NCBI GenBank assembly: GCA_038222915.1
Contig: JBBRHH010000065.1
Span: 1 to 16,304 of the forward strand
Length of the DNA: 16,304 bases
DNA from: JBBRHH01 sp038222915
GTDB lineage: Bacteria; Planctomycetota; Phycisphaerae; Tepidisphaerales; Tepidisphaeraceae
Direction: 5' to 3'
The notes beneath the pieces were generated by a model. That model saw only the letters and a list, made by a program, of their open reading frames with translations. It did not search any database and was not told the DNA's origin. The position numbers were made by a program, and so were the translations under genes. Every line of letters begins with the position of its first letter. Position 1 is the first letter of the stretch. Shown in pieces: positions 7,321 through 13,575 of the stretch.

Positions 7321-8178
7321 ATGGGCTTTGAAGTCAATCCAAGTTTCCCGAAGGTCTCCGTCGGCATCCTCACGCGCAACGCCGGCAAGCTGTTTCATCA
7401 GGTCATGGACAGCCTCCTCGCGCAACAAACTCCCTGGCCCTTCGAAGTGGTCATCCTCGACTCCGCCAGCAGGGACGCCACCGACACCTACGCCGCAAGC
7501 CGTGGCGCAAAAGTCGTCCCCTACCGCCCCGCCAAGTTCAAATTCGGCGCCGCCCGCGACACCCTCTTCGAAAACTGCCGCGGCGACGTCATCGTCACCA
7601 TCAGCCAGGACGTCGAGCCCGCCGATCCCCATTGGCTCGCCAAACTCGTAACCCCCATCCTCGAAAACACCGCCGACGCCACCATCGGCGAACAGGCCAC
7701 TCCCCCCGAAGGCTACTCCTTCTACTGGGACTACCACGAATCCTGGATGCGCTCCATCCCCATCGCCTTCGACGCAAATTACGGCCGCATCGCCATCAGC
7801 TGCGCCAACCTCGCCATCAAACGCGATGTATGGGAAGACCTCCGCTTCGGTGATTGCGAAACCATCGAAGACCGCGTCCTCCAGGTCAAACTCTTCCAGG
7901 CCGGTCACCGCATGGTCCAGGTCAGGGAAGCCCTGAGCTTTCACGGCCACAGCTACACATGGAAAGAACTCAGCAGCCGCCTCGGCAGCTTCGCCTCCGG
8001 CTTCGCACGACTTGGTTTCCCCTACACCTTCCGACGCCTCCTGCGCGACCTCCTTCAACCCAGCCGCTACGCCGCAACCCTCGACGCCTTCATGCACCGA
8101 AAACTTGTCAGTTGGATGGAGCTTGTGTATCCGTTCGCAATGTGCTTTATACAATATCGCGATGGTCGTAAGAGATAA
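7321..8178 (+). CDS. Glycosyltransferase family 2, rhamnosyltransferase-like
   Basis: This 285-residue GT2 enzyme has features of bacterial rhamnosyltransferases. They are KVSVGILTRNAG (11-22), the nucleotide-binding ILDSASRDAT (45-54), and SQDVEP (95-100) in place of the TQDAxP usual in that group. Also present are SCANLAIKRDVW (160-171), ED at 183-184 and a C-terminal FHGHSYTWKE (207-216), which resembles the HSHxY region of rhamnosyltransferases. ATG 7321 is preceded by GGAGG at 7304-7308, a rather long 12-base spacing. The frame is open back to 7090, but that part overlaps the previous gene and reads as its shadow. There is a 41-bp gap after the first GT2. Rhamnose as the donor sugar is inference from similarity; no dTDP-rhamnose genes are in the window. 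Confidence 0.88.
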   Translation: MGFEVNPSFPKVSVGILTRNAGKLFHQVMDSLLAQQTPWPFEVVILDSASRDATDTYAASRGAKVVPYRPAKFKFGAARDTLFENCRGDVIVTISQDVEPADPHWLAKLVTPILENTADATIGEQATPPEGYSFYWDYHESWMRSIPIAFDANYGRIAISCANLAIKRDVWEDLRFGDCETIEDRVLQVKLFQAGHRMVQVREALSFHGHSYTWKELSSRLGSFASGFARLGFPYTFRRLLRDLLQPSRYAATLDAFMHRKLVSWMELVYPFAMCFIQYRDGRKR

Positions 8179-8193
8179 GCCAACGGATAACGC

Positions 8194-9462
8194 ATGAAGA
8201 TTGGGTATCTTGTAGCCGGTTTCCCGGTGCTGAGTGAAACGTTCGTGGTCAACGATATGCGTGGCCTCGAAGCGCTCGGCCATGAAGTCGTCGCCATCGC
8301 CCTCGGCGGCGCAGACCCCGCCACCGCCAACAATCCAAACTACACCATCAAGGGAAAAACCATCCGCGTCCGCGGCCTCAATCCCCCCGTCTGGCGCAAA
8401 GTCCAGAAGCTCTACTCCCGCCAGCGCCTCAAACGAAAATACGGCGAAAACTTCCAGAGCGTTTACAACCGCAAACCCGCCGACATGCCCGAAGAACTCT
8501 GGATCGACCGTCTCACCTGGGACGCCGCCATCGACCAGATCGACGGCGAAAAACTCGACTTCCTCTACGTCCACTTCGCCATGCGCCAACTCCTGCTCGG
8601 CTACCACGCATCGCGCCTCCTCGCCCTCCCCCTGGGCGTCACCCTCGCCGCCCACGACATCTTCGTAAACCCCATCAAACACCTCTTCCCCCAGCTCCTC
8701 GGCCAGTGCGATTTCCTCGTCACCGTCAGCGGCTACAACAAGGAAGAAATCCTCCGCCTCGCTCCCAACCTCAACCCCGACCACCTCCACGTCGTCGCCA
8801 ACGGCATCGACGTCGACGCCTTCGCCCCAAAATTCCACGACCCCGGCAAACCCTTCCGCTTCGCCGCCACCGGCCGTCTTGTCGAAATCAAAGGCTTCCA
8901 TGTCCTCGTCGAAGCCGCCGGCATTCTCGCCAACCGCCGCCGCGACTTCATCGTCCAGATCGTCGGAGAAGGCCCCCAGCGCGAACAACTCGAACGCCGC
9001 ATCACCGAACAATACATCGGCGACGTCTTCCAACTCCTCGGCCGAAAGGACGCCTCCTTCCTTCAGGAATGGCTCCCCCAGCAGGACTGCTCCATCCTCC
9101 CCTGCGTCATCGCCAAGGACGGCAACCGAGACGGCATGCCCATGTCCCTCCGCGAAGGAATGGCCTGCGGCCTCCCCGCCCTCTCCACCAACATCCTCGG
9201 CCTCCACGAAGCAGTCTCCCCCGGCACCGGCCTACTCGTCGATGCCGACGACGCCGCCGCCCTTGCCAACGGCATGGAACAACTCATCGACCTCTCTACC
9301 GATGAATATCGCGCAATGGCCCAGGCCGCCCGCAACAAAGCCGAAGCCGAATTCTCCCTCATGCACGAAGTCTCCCTCATCGCCGGCTGGATGAATGATG
9401 CGCTCGAACGCCGCCGCGCGGCCCACCCCGAGGCCACCATCGTGGATCCTGAAGAAGCCTGA
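8194..9462 (+). CDS. Glycosyltransferase family 4 (WcaL/colanic-acid type)
   Basis: This 422-residue GT-B fold glycosyltransferase opens with MKIGYLVAGFPVLSETFV (1-18). The PxxSETF element is typical of the WcaL/AmsK/ExpE-like branch of GT4. Further landmarks are AAHDIF (152-157), VTVSGYNKEE (176-185), NGIDVDAF (203-210), GRLVEIKGFHVLVEA (227-241) and IVGEGP (256-261). The donor-binding RDGMPMSLREGMACGLP (312-328) corresponds to the EX7E region; the first position of that motif is Asp here, as in several relatives. It starts 15 bp after the preceding gene. Only weak purine runs precede the ATG. Codons end in C almost throughout, which matches the cluster. Donor and acceptor are unknown. Confidence 0.93.
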   Translation: MKIGYLVAGFPVLSETFVVNDMRGLEALGHEVVAIALGGADPATANNPNYTIKGKTIRVRGLNPPVWRKVQKLYSRQRLKRKYGENFQSVYNRKPADMPEELWIDRLTWDAAIDQIDGEKLDFLYVHFAMRQLLLGYHASRLLALPLGVTLAAHDIFVNPIKHLFPQLLGQCDFLVTVSGYNKEEILRLAPNLNPDHLHVVANGIDVDAFAPKFHDPGKPFRFAATGRLVEIKGFHVLVEAAGILANRRRDFIVQIVGEGPQREQLERRITEQYIGDVFQLLGRKDASFLQEWLPQQDCSILPCVIAKDGNRDGMPMSLREGMACGLPALSTNILGLHEAVSPGTGLLVDADDAAALANGMEQLIDLSTDEYRAMAQAARNKAEAEFSLMHEVSLIAGWMNDALERRRAAHPEATIVDPEEA

Positions 9463-9487
9463 CATCGCATTCACGTCAACCGATCCG

Positions 9488-10453
9488 ATGCAGCTCATCT
9501 CAGCCATCATCCCCACCTACAACCGCGCCGCTCTTCTCGTCCGCGCCCTCGCCAGCGTCGCCGCCCAGGATTACCGCCCCATCGAAGTCGTCGTCGTAGA
9601 TGATGGCAGCACCGACAACACCGCCCAAATCATCGAACTGCAAAGAACCCTCCTCGCCGCTCAGGGCATCAACCTCCTCTACCACCAGCAATCCAACGGC
9701 GGCGCGCCCAAAGCCCGAAACACCGCCATGAAACTCGCCACCGGCGACCTCTTTGCCTTCATCGACAGCGACGACCTCTGGCGTCCCACCTTCCTCTCCA
9801 CCACCCACCGCCTTCTCGATTCCCACCCCTCCGCCGGCCTCGGCTTCTGCCAGATCGTCGTCATCGACCCCGACGACAACGTCATCAAACACCGCGACAC
9901 CGGCCTCCCCGCTGAACCCCGCGAAGGCCTCCTCCCCCGCCCCTTCAACACCCTCATCCGCCACATGCCCTTCCAAACCAGCGGCGTCATCATTCGCCGC
10001 TCCGTAATCGAATCTCTAGGCGACTTCGACCTGAATCTTCCGGTAGGCGAAGACTGGGACCTCTGGTACCGCACCTCCCGCAACTACGATTTCGTCTACA
10101 CCCAGGAAGGCCTCGCCTGCAACCGCATCCACCGCGACAACCTCCCCAAATATTCCACTACGGCTCTCGCCAGCAACCTCCGCCTCAACCTAAAACACCT
10201 CCCCGAAATCACCGATGCCGAAACCCGTACCATCATGGAAAACCGCATCCGTCTTCAGATCCTCCTCCTCCAGGAGGAACTGATGCGAGAAGGCGCAAGC
10301 GCCAACGGCTACACTGCCCTCCTTCAGCACGACCTCGCTCCAAAGACTATGCGCTATCGCACCGGCGGACTCCTGCGTCACATGCCAAAATTCGTCGGCA
10401 AGGCCTACGCAAACCTCATTCGCCGACTCGGCGAAAAGTCCCGCTCCGCATAA
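9488..10453 (+). CDS. Glycosyltransferase family 2
   Basis: This is a 321-residue GT2 enzyme. LISAIIPTYNRAALLVRALAS (3-23) is the standard first strand and helix. DDGSTD (38-43) binds the nucleotide, DSDD (93-96) is the metal site, and GEDWDLWYR (187-195) carries the likely catalytic acidic pair. A helical tail of about 110 residues follows. ATG 9488 is preferred because the family domain begins at its third residue. The frame is also open back to 9395, but those 31 extra residues overlap the preceding gene and look like its shadow. The gap to the previous stop is 25 bp. I see no good Shine-Dalgarno. It differs from the other GT2 genes in its C-terminal half, so it is not a recent duplicate. 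Confidence 0.91.
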   Translation: MQLISAIIPTYNRAALLVRALASVAAQDYRPIEVVVVDDGSTDNTAQIIELQRTLLAAQGINLLYHQQSNGGAPKARNTAMKLATGDLFAFIDSDDLWRPTFLSTTHRLLDSHPSAGLGFCQIVVIDPDDNVIKHRDTGLPAEPREGLLPRPFNTLIRHMPFQTSGVIIRRSVIESLGDFDLNLPVGEDWDLWYRTSRNYDFVYTQEGLACNRIHRDNLPKYSTTALASNLRLNLKHLPEITDAETRTIMENRIRLQILLLQEELMREGASANGYTALLQHDLAPKTMRYRTGGLLRHMPKFVGKAYANLIRRLGEKSRSA

Positions 10454-10462
10454 GGAACCGTA

Positions 10463-11836
10463 TTGTCCAAGTCCCTCCTCTTCCTCTCCTACCTCTTCCC
10501 CCCGCGCGGCGGCGCAGGCGTTCAGCGCCCGCTTAAATTCTGCAAATACCTCCCGCAATTCGGATGGAATCCGCTCGTCGTCGCCAACGGCGGAACCGCC
10601 GCCGACTTCGTCACCACCATGCAGGACCCCACCCTGCTCAAAGACCTCCCCGAGGGCGCGGTCGTCCGCTACACCGCCCTCACCCCGGCCGAGCGCCGCA
10701 ACTTTGAGCGCTACCAATCGCGCCTCCGCCAGAAATTCACCGCCACCGATCCCATGGGTTGGTGGGTTGACCCCGCCGTCCGCCTCGCCATGGAGCTCTA
10801 CCACGAGCACCACCCCTCGGCCATTTTCGTCACCATGTCCCCCTTCACCTCCGCCGAGGCCGGCATCCGCCTCAAACACCTCACCCGCCTCCCCCTCATC
10901 CTCGACCTCCGTGATCCCTGGGCCATGGACGAAACCAAGATCTACCAAACCCGCTGGCACGCCTGGCGCGACTGGGCCGCCATGCGCCGAGCCATGCTCG
11001 CAGCCGACCTGGTCATCATGAACACGCCCGAGTCGAAGCGCGCCGCGGAAGAATCTTTCCGCTTCCGCCCCGAAACAAAGGTGATTTCCCTGACCAACGG
11101 CTTCGACGCCGACGACTTCGGCCACAGCACCATCGATCCGGCCCCACCCGATGTTCTCCGCATCGTCCACACCGGCATGTTCCACTCCGAGATGGCCAAA
11201 ACATGGGACGACCTCTACGCCGGCAAAGGCCTCATCAACAAACTAAAATGCCCCCGCCGCCCCATCAACCTCTGGACCCGCACCCCCAGATACCTTTTAG
11301 CGGCAATGCAAAAAGCAGTATCCACAGGCCAAATCCCCGAAGGAAAGTTAGAGTTGGTTCTGGTAGGAGAAGTAACCGAAAACGACCGCCAAATGGTCGA
11401 GTCCTCCCCAGCCGCCCGCATGTCCAGGCTCCTCGGCTACCGCACCCACACAGAGTCTGTAGGCTGGCTCCAAAGCGCCGACTTACTATTCCTCCCCAAC
11501 CACACCCCGTTAGACGGCGGCCCAGCCCTGATCGTCCCCGGCAAAACCTACGAATATCTAGGCAGCCAGCGCCCCATCCTAAGCATGGGCCCAGCCGGCG
11601 ACATGAAAAACTTTATCCAACAAGCCAACGCCGGCGACGCAACCCCAGGCGACGACACAGAAGCCGCCGCCCAAATCCTGATCAAAGCGTACACCCAAAA
11701 AATCCAAAAACGCCCGACCCGAAAACCAGACCAGAAGATAGTGGAAAGCTTCGAAAGAAAACCCCTAGCCCAAAAACTCGCGCAAGAGTTGAACGAACTA
11801 ATGAACCGCTCCGATCGCCGCGCAAGTCCCAACTGA
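10463..11836 (+). CDS. Glycosyltransferase family 4-like protein
   Basis: This 457-residue protein looks like a GT-B glycosyltransferase. It starts SLLFLSYLFPPRGGAGVQRPLKF (4-26), typical of a GT4-like N-terminal lobe. DLRDPW (148-153), ADLVIMNTPES (181-191) and TNGFDADDF (211-219) follow. In the C-terminal lobe, VLRIVHTGMF (231-240), LELVLVGEV (296-304) and PGKTYEYLGSQRPIL (359-373) can be seen. The last of these is the usual donor-site region (PGKxxEYL) of this branch. TTG 10463 is the start, with AAGGAA at 10452-10457 five bases upstream and overlapping the previous stop codon, which suggests coupled translation. It is the last gene of the cluster. From about codon 277 (11291) to the end, the codon use changes sharply to A-ending codons, unlike the first part and the genes before it. 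Confidence 0.9.
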   Translation: MSKSLLFLSYLFPPRGGAGVQRPLKFCKYLPQFGWNPLVVANGGTAADFVTTMQDPTLLKDLPEGAVVRYTALTPAERRNFERYQSRLRQKFTATDPMGWWVDPAVRLAMELYHEHHPSAIFVTMSPFTSAEAGIRLKHLTRLPLILDLRDPWAMDETKIYQTRWHAWRDWAAMRRAMLAADLVIMNTPESKRAAEESFRFRPETKVISLTNGFDADDFGHSTIDPAPPDVLRIVHTGMFHSEMAKTWDDLYAGKGLINKLKCPRRPINLWTRTPRYLLAAMQKAVSTGQIPEGKLELVLVGEVTENDRQMVESSPAARMSRLLGYRTHTESVGWLQSADLLFLPNHTPLDGGPALIVPGKTYEYLGSQRPILSMGPAGDMKNFIQQANAGDATPGDDTEAAAQILIKAYTQKIQKRPTRKPDQKIVESFERKPLAQKLAQELNELMNRSDRRASPN

Positions 11837-11844
11837 TACCCTGC

Positions 11845-12045
11845 TCACGTTCCAGCCCTGAAGCGTTTCATATCCGCCGCGTCTTCCCGCATCCAAGCTT
11901 CCAATTCCGCGCGGGATATTTCGCGCGGCTCAGGCAATCCCGCCCCGGCTGCTCGCAGTCGCTCAGCGAGGAACAAGAGCAATTCCTGCTTTTGCTCCAC
12001 TGGCAGCGACTCAGCCGCAGCCTGTATCTCAGCTAATGATCTCAT
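11845..12045 (-). CDS. Small antitoxin-like protein, no adjacent toxin
   Basis: This is a 66-residue acidic, mostly helical protein. The first half reads SLAEIQAAAESLPVEQKQELLLFLAERLR (3-31). This matches the pattern of short addiction-module antitoxins (DUF2281/VapB-like), in which a LPxEQKQELLxFL helix is followed by a linker. The second half (SRAELEAWMREDAADMKRF) would be the toxin-binding tail. ATG 12045 is preferred over TTG 12054, because the latter overlaps a TATACT box that would place transcription start at about the ATG. Directly downstream on the same strand I find no PIN-domain or other toxin: the next short frame ends after 16 codons and is unlike any toxin. The gene converges with the glycosyltransferase gene, 8 bp from its stop. 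It may be an orphan antitoxin, a remnant, or an unrelated small helical protein. Confidence 0.55.
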   Translation of the reverse strand: MRSLAEIQAAAESLPVEQKQELLLFLAERLRAAGAGLPEPREISRAELEAWMREDAADMKRFRAGT

Positions 12046-12053
12046 ACGAGCCA

Positions 12054-12059
12054 AGTATA
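12054..12059 (-). promoter_or_regulatory. -10 box of the antitoxin-like gene
   Basis: On the minus strand, TATACT (12059-12054) matches five of six consensus bases. It ends eight bases before ATG 12045, which predicts a transcript with almost no leader. No -35 hexamer like TTGACA is found 16-18 bp upstream, so the promoter may need an activator or be weak. Confidence 0.35.
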
Positions 12060-12092
12060 GGATGTCGCCAGCGTGGAAACTGGAAACATCGT

Positions 12093-12114
12093 TAGTAATA
12101 ACCGAACATTACTA
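12093..12114. repeat. Perfect inverted repeat (possible operator)
   Basis: TAGTAAT (12093-12099) and ATTACTA (12108-12114) are perfect inverted arms of 7 bp with an 8-bp spacer, in an AT-rich patch. The repeat abuts the TTGACA at 12115 and lies about 35 bp upstream of the antitoxin -10 box. It is well placed to serve as an operator for either direction. Autoregulation by the antitoxin-like protein is a natural guess but only inference. Confidence 0.4.
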
Positions 12115-12142
12115 TTGACATCACGCCGACCTAGCGTAAGCT
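12115..12142 (+). promoter_or_regulatory. Candidate promoter into the structured region
   Basis: A perfect -35 TTGACA (12115-12120) is followed after 16 bp by TAAGCT (12137-12142), which matches only three of six -10 bases. If used, it would transcribe the 12150-12705 stretch and perhaps the nucleotidyltransferase genes beyond. Confidence 0.25.
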
Positions 12143-12216
12143 TTAAGGCGGAATGACATCATCGGAAGGGGATCATCAATGCCTCCCAAGGCAGAGACCT
12201 TCTGACAGCGAAGACC

Positions 12217-12231
12217 GGCCGGCATCCGGCC
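12217..12231. other. Perfect GC hairpin
   Basis: GGCCGG (12217-12222), a CAT loop and CCGGCC (12226-12231) form a perfect six-pair GC stem. No T run follows on either strand, so it is not a standard terminator. It sits just after a tiny open frame and before the next hairpin pair. Confidence 0.35.
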
Positions 12232-12251
12232 CCACTCCATCCCGCAAAATA

Positions 12252-12279
12252 CAAAACGAACCCAAAATGCTCGTTTTGG
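12252..12279. other. Two mutually exclusive hairpins
   Basis: CAAAACGA (12252-12259) pairs perfectly with TCGTTTTG (12271-12278), leaving an 11-base loop. Alternatively, CCAAAA (12262-12267) pairs perfectly with TTTTGG (12274-12279) around a 6-base loop. Both use the same 3' bases, so only one can form. Such a choice is seen in attenuators and switches, but A/T-rich arms of this length can also arise by chance. Confidence 0.3.
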
Positions 12280-12367
12280 TCTCAAAAACACAGCTATCTC
12301 CCGAAAAGGTCCGCCCACCGTCGCGCTGGTCTGTCCTCCACGACTTAGGTCGGTTTGGTGCGATTTC

Positions 12368-12419
12368 GGGGTCAAAACGGGGCGATTTTACGTCGGTTTG
12401 GGGTCAAAACGGGGAGATT
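12368..12419 (+). repeat. Direct repeat, 20 bp, period 32 bp
   Basis: The 20-bp unit beginning GGGGTCAAAACGGGG occurs at 12368-12387 and again at 12400-12419, with 19 of 20 bases identical. A shorter shared word, TCGGTTTGG, is found at 12350 and 12393. The period of 32 is not a multiple of three, so the repeat is not a protein repeat. Confidence 0.75.
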
Positions 12420-12448
12420 CTGGGGAGGATTGGGGGTTGGTTTGGGGG
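12411..12448 (+). other. Predicted G-quadruplex motif followed by T6
   Basis: Four runs of four or five G are present at 12411-12414, 12422-12425, 12432-12436 and 12444-12448. The loops between them are 7, 6 and 7 bases. This satisfies the usual G-quadruplex pattern (runs of at least three G, loops of 1-7). Three more GGGG runs lie just upstream, at 12368, 12379 and 12400. Two bases after the last run is a run of six T (12451-12456). Folding has not been shown. Confidence 0.55.
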
Positions 12449-12705
12449 CGTTTTTTACCCAGTGCCAAGCCGCAAAATACTCACAACCATCGGACAGAAA
12501 ATTACTTACGTTTCCCGCCGCCCTTCTCGAGAAGGAAAATTCCCTTTCGCGCCCAAAAAAGCCGCCCATCCGGCACCCTTCCCCCATTCTGCAATCCGCC
12601 TTCATCACCCCTCATACCGCCCGCTCCCACCCCCCGAGTTGACGTCCCCCCAACTACCGTGCATCCTCTCCCCATGGAGCGGTATCACCCAAACCCCCTG
12701 AACTT

Positions 12706-13566
12706 ATGAAGATAAAAAAAGCTGTCATCACGGCCGCCGGACGCGCCCAGCGCAAGCTCCCCCTCCAATCCCTCGTCGACGCCGACGGCGTCCAGAAATC
12801 CGCCCTCCAGATTATCGTCGAGGAGGCCGTCGCCGCCGGCATCGAAGATATCGCTGTCGTCATCGCCCCCGGCGACCAAACCCCCTACGCCGAAGCCGCC
12901 GCCGGCCGCGCACGCATGCTCAGCTTCATCGAGCAACCCGCCCCCCTCGGCTACGGCCACGCCCTCTGGTGCGCAAAGTCCTTCGTCGCCAATGAGCCCT
13001 TCCTCCACCTCGTCAGCGACCACCTCTACGTCCACGGCGGCGAGCGCCGCTGCGCCCGCCAGCTCGTCGATGTCGCCACCGCCCAGTCCTGCGCCGTCTC
13101 CGCCGTCCAGTCCACCCGCGAAAACGTCCTCCCCTACTACGGCACCGTCGGCGGCCGCCGCGTCCAGAACGTCGCCAACCTCTACGAAGTCGAAGCCGTC
13201 GTCGAAAAACCCACTCCCACCGAAGCCGAGCAAAAACTCCTCGTCCCAGGCCTCCGCGCCGGCCACTACCTCTGCTTCTTCGGCATGCACGTCCTCACCC
13301 CCGCCGTCATGGAACACCTCGAAACCCTCGTCCGCCAGGCCGAAGGAAAACACTCCGTCCAGCTTTCCCCCGCCCTCGCCCTCCTCGCCGCCCGCGAACG
13401 CTACCTTGCCGCCGAACTCCAGGGCAAACGCCACAACATAGGCGTAAAATATGGCCTGCTCACCGCGCAGCTCGCCCTCGCCCTCGAAGGCAAAGACCGC
13501 GAAGAAATCCTCACCCAGCTCATCGAACTCCTCGCCAATCGCGAACGCTCCCAGGCCCCAGCCTAA
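12706..13566 (+). CDS. GalU-like sugar-1-phosphate nucleotidyltransferase with altered signature motif
   Basis: This 286-residue cytoplasmic enzyme has the overall plan of GalU-type UTP-glucose-1-phosphate uridylyltransferases. Matching parts are IIVEEAVAAGIEDIAVVI (36-53), QPAPLGYGHALWCAKSF (77-93, compare GalU QxxxxGxGHAxxxA), LVSDHLYV (102-109), YGTV (145-148), VVEKP (165-169), GHYLCFFGMHVLTP (186-199) and NIGVKYGLLTA (244-254). The usual N-terminal loop GxGTRxLPxTK is replaced by AAGRAQRKLPLQ (10-21), so the Gly-Thr of the nucleotide loop are gone although Arg, Leu and Pro stay. The acidic pair of LxDD is Asp-His here. It is therefore either an enzyme with changed specificity or a regulatory relative. 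Length is near that of GalU. The start is clear from the first strand (KKAVITAAG), though no Shine-Dalgarno is seen. It lies 9 bp before the next gene, so the two are very likely co-transcribed. Confidence 0.82.
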   Translation: MKIKKAVITAAGRAQRKLPLQSLVDADGVQKSALQIIVEEAVAAGIEDIAVVIAPGDQTPYAEAAAGRARMLSFIEQPAPLGYGHALWCAKSFVANEPFLHLVSDHLYVHGGERRCARQLVDVATAQSCAVSAVQSTRENVLPYYGTVGGRRVQNVANLYEVEAVVEKPTPTEAEQKLLVPGLRAGHYLCFFGMHVLTPAVMEHLETLVRQAEGKHSVQLSPALALLAARERYLAAELQGKRHNIGVKYGLLTAQLALALEGKDREEILTQLIELLANRERSQAPA

Positions 13567-13575
13567 ATTCCCAAA

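Larger units (their letters stand above)
12046..12705. other. Long non-coding, structure-rich intergenic region
   Basis: This 660-bp stretch lies between the antitoxin-like gene and the nucleotidyltransferase gene. Its left end is AT-rich with an inverted repeat and promoter elements. The middle (12217-12279) holds hairpins. Positions 12340-12456 are G/T-rich with direct repeats and the quadruplex motif, and 12540-12700 is C-rich and pyrimidine-rich with nothing I can name. A plus-strand open frame of 182 codons (12153-12701) crosses it, but the product is low-complexity with no known domain, and the repeats change frame, so I do not call it a gene. I found no tRNA, known riboswitch or CRISPR repeat. 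Confidence 0.6.

Noticed and set aside
8123..8155. TTGTGT with TATACA/TACAAT as an internal promoter before the GT4 gene
   Set aside because: Spacing of 19 or 21 bp is poor, and the boxes lie in the coding end of the previous gene in a tightly spaced operon.
11203..12036. Plus-strand 277-codon open frame in another phase
   Set aside because: It is a shadow of the GT4 gene extended into the antitoxin region. It is Arg/Pro-rich with no recognisable domain.
12639..12668. TTGACG as a -35 box for the nucleotidyltransferase gene
   Set aside because: No -10-like hexamer occurs at a 15-19 bp spacing; the following bases are C-rich.
12153..12701. Plus-strand open frame of 182 codons in the intergenic region
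   Set aside because: Product is low-complexity, Pro/Ser/Gly-rich and without a domain. The direct repeats fall in different frames, and codon use is unlike the neighbouring genes.
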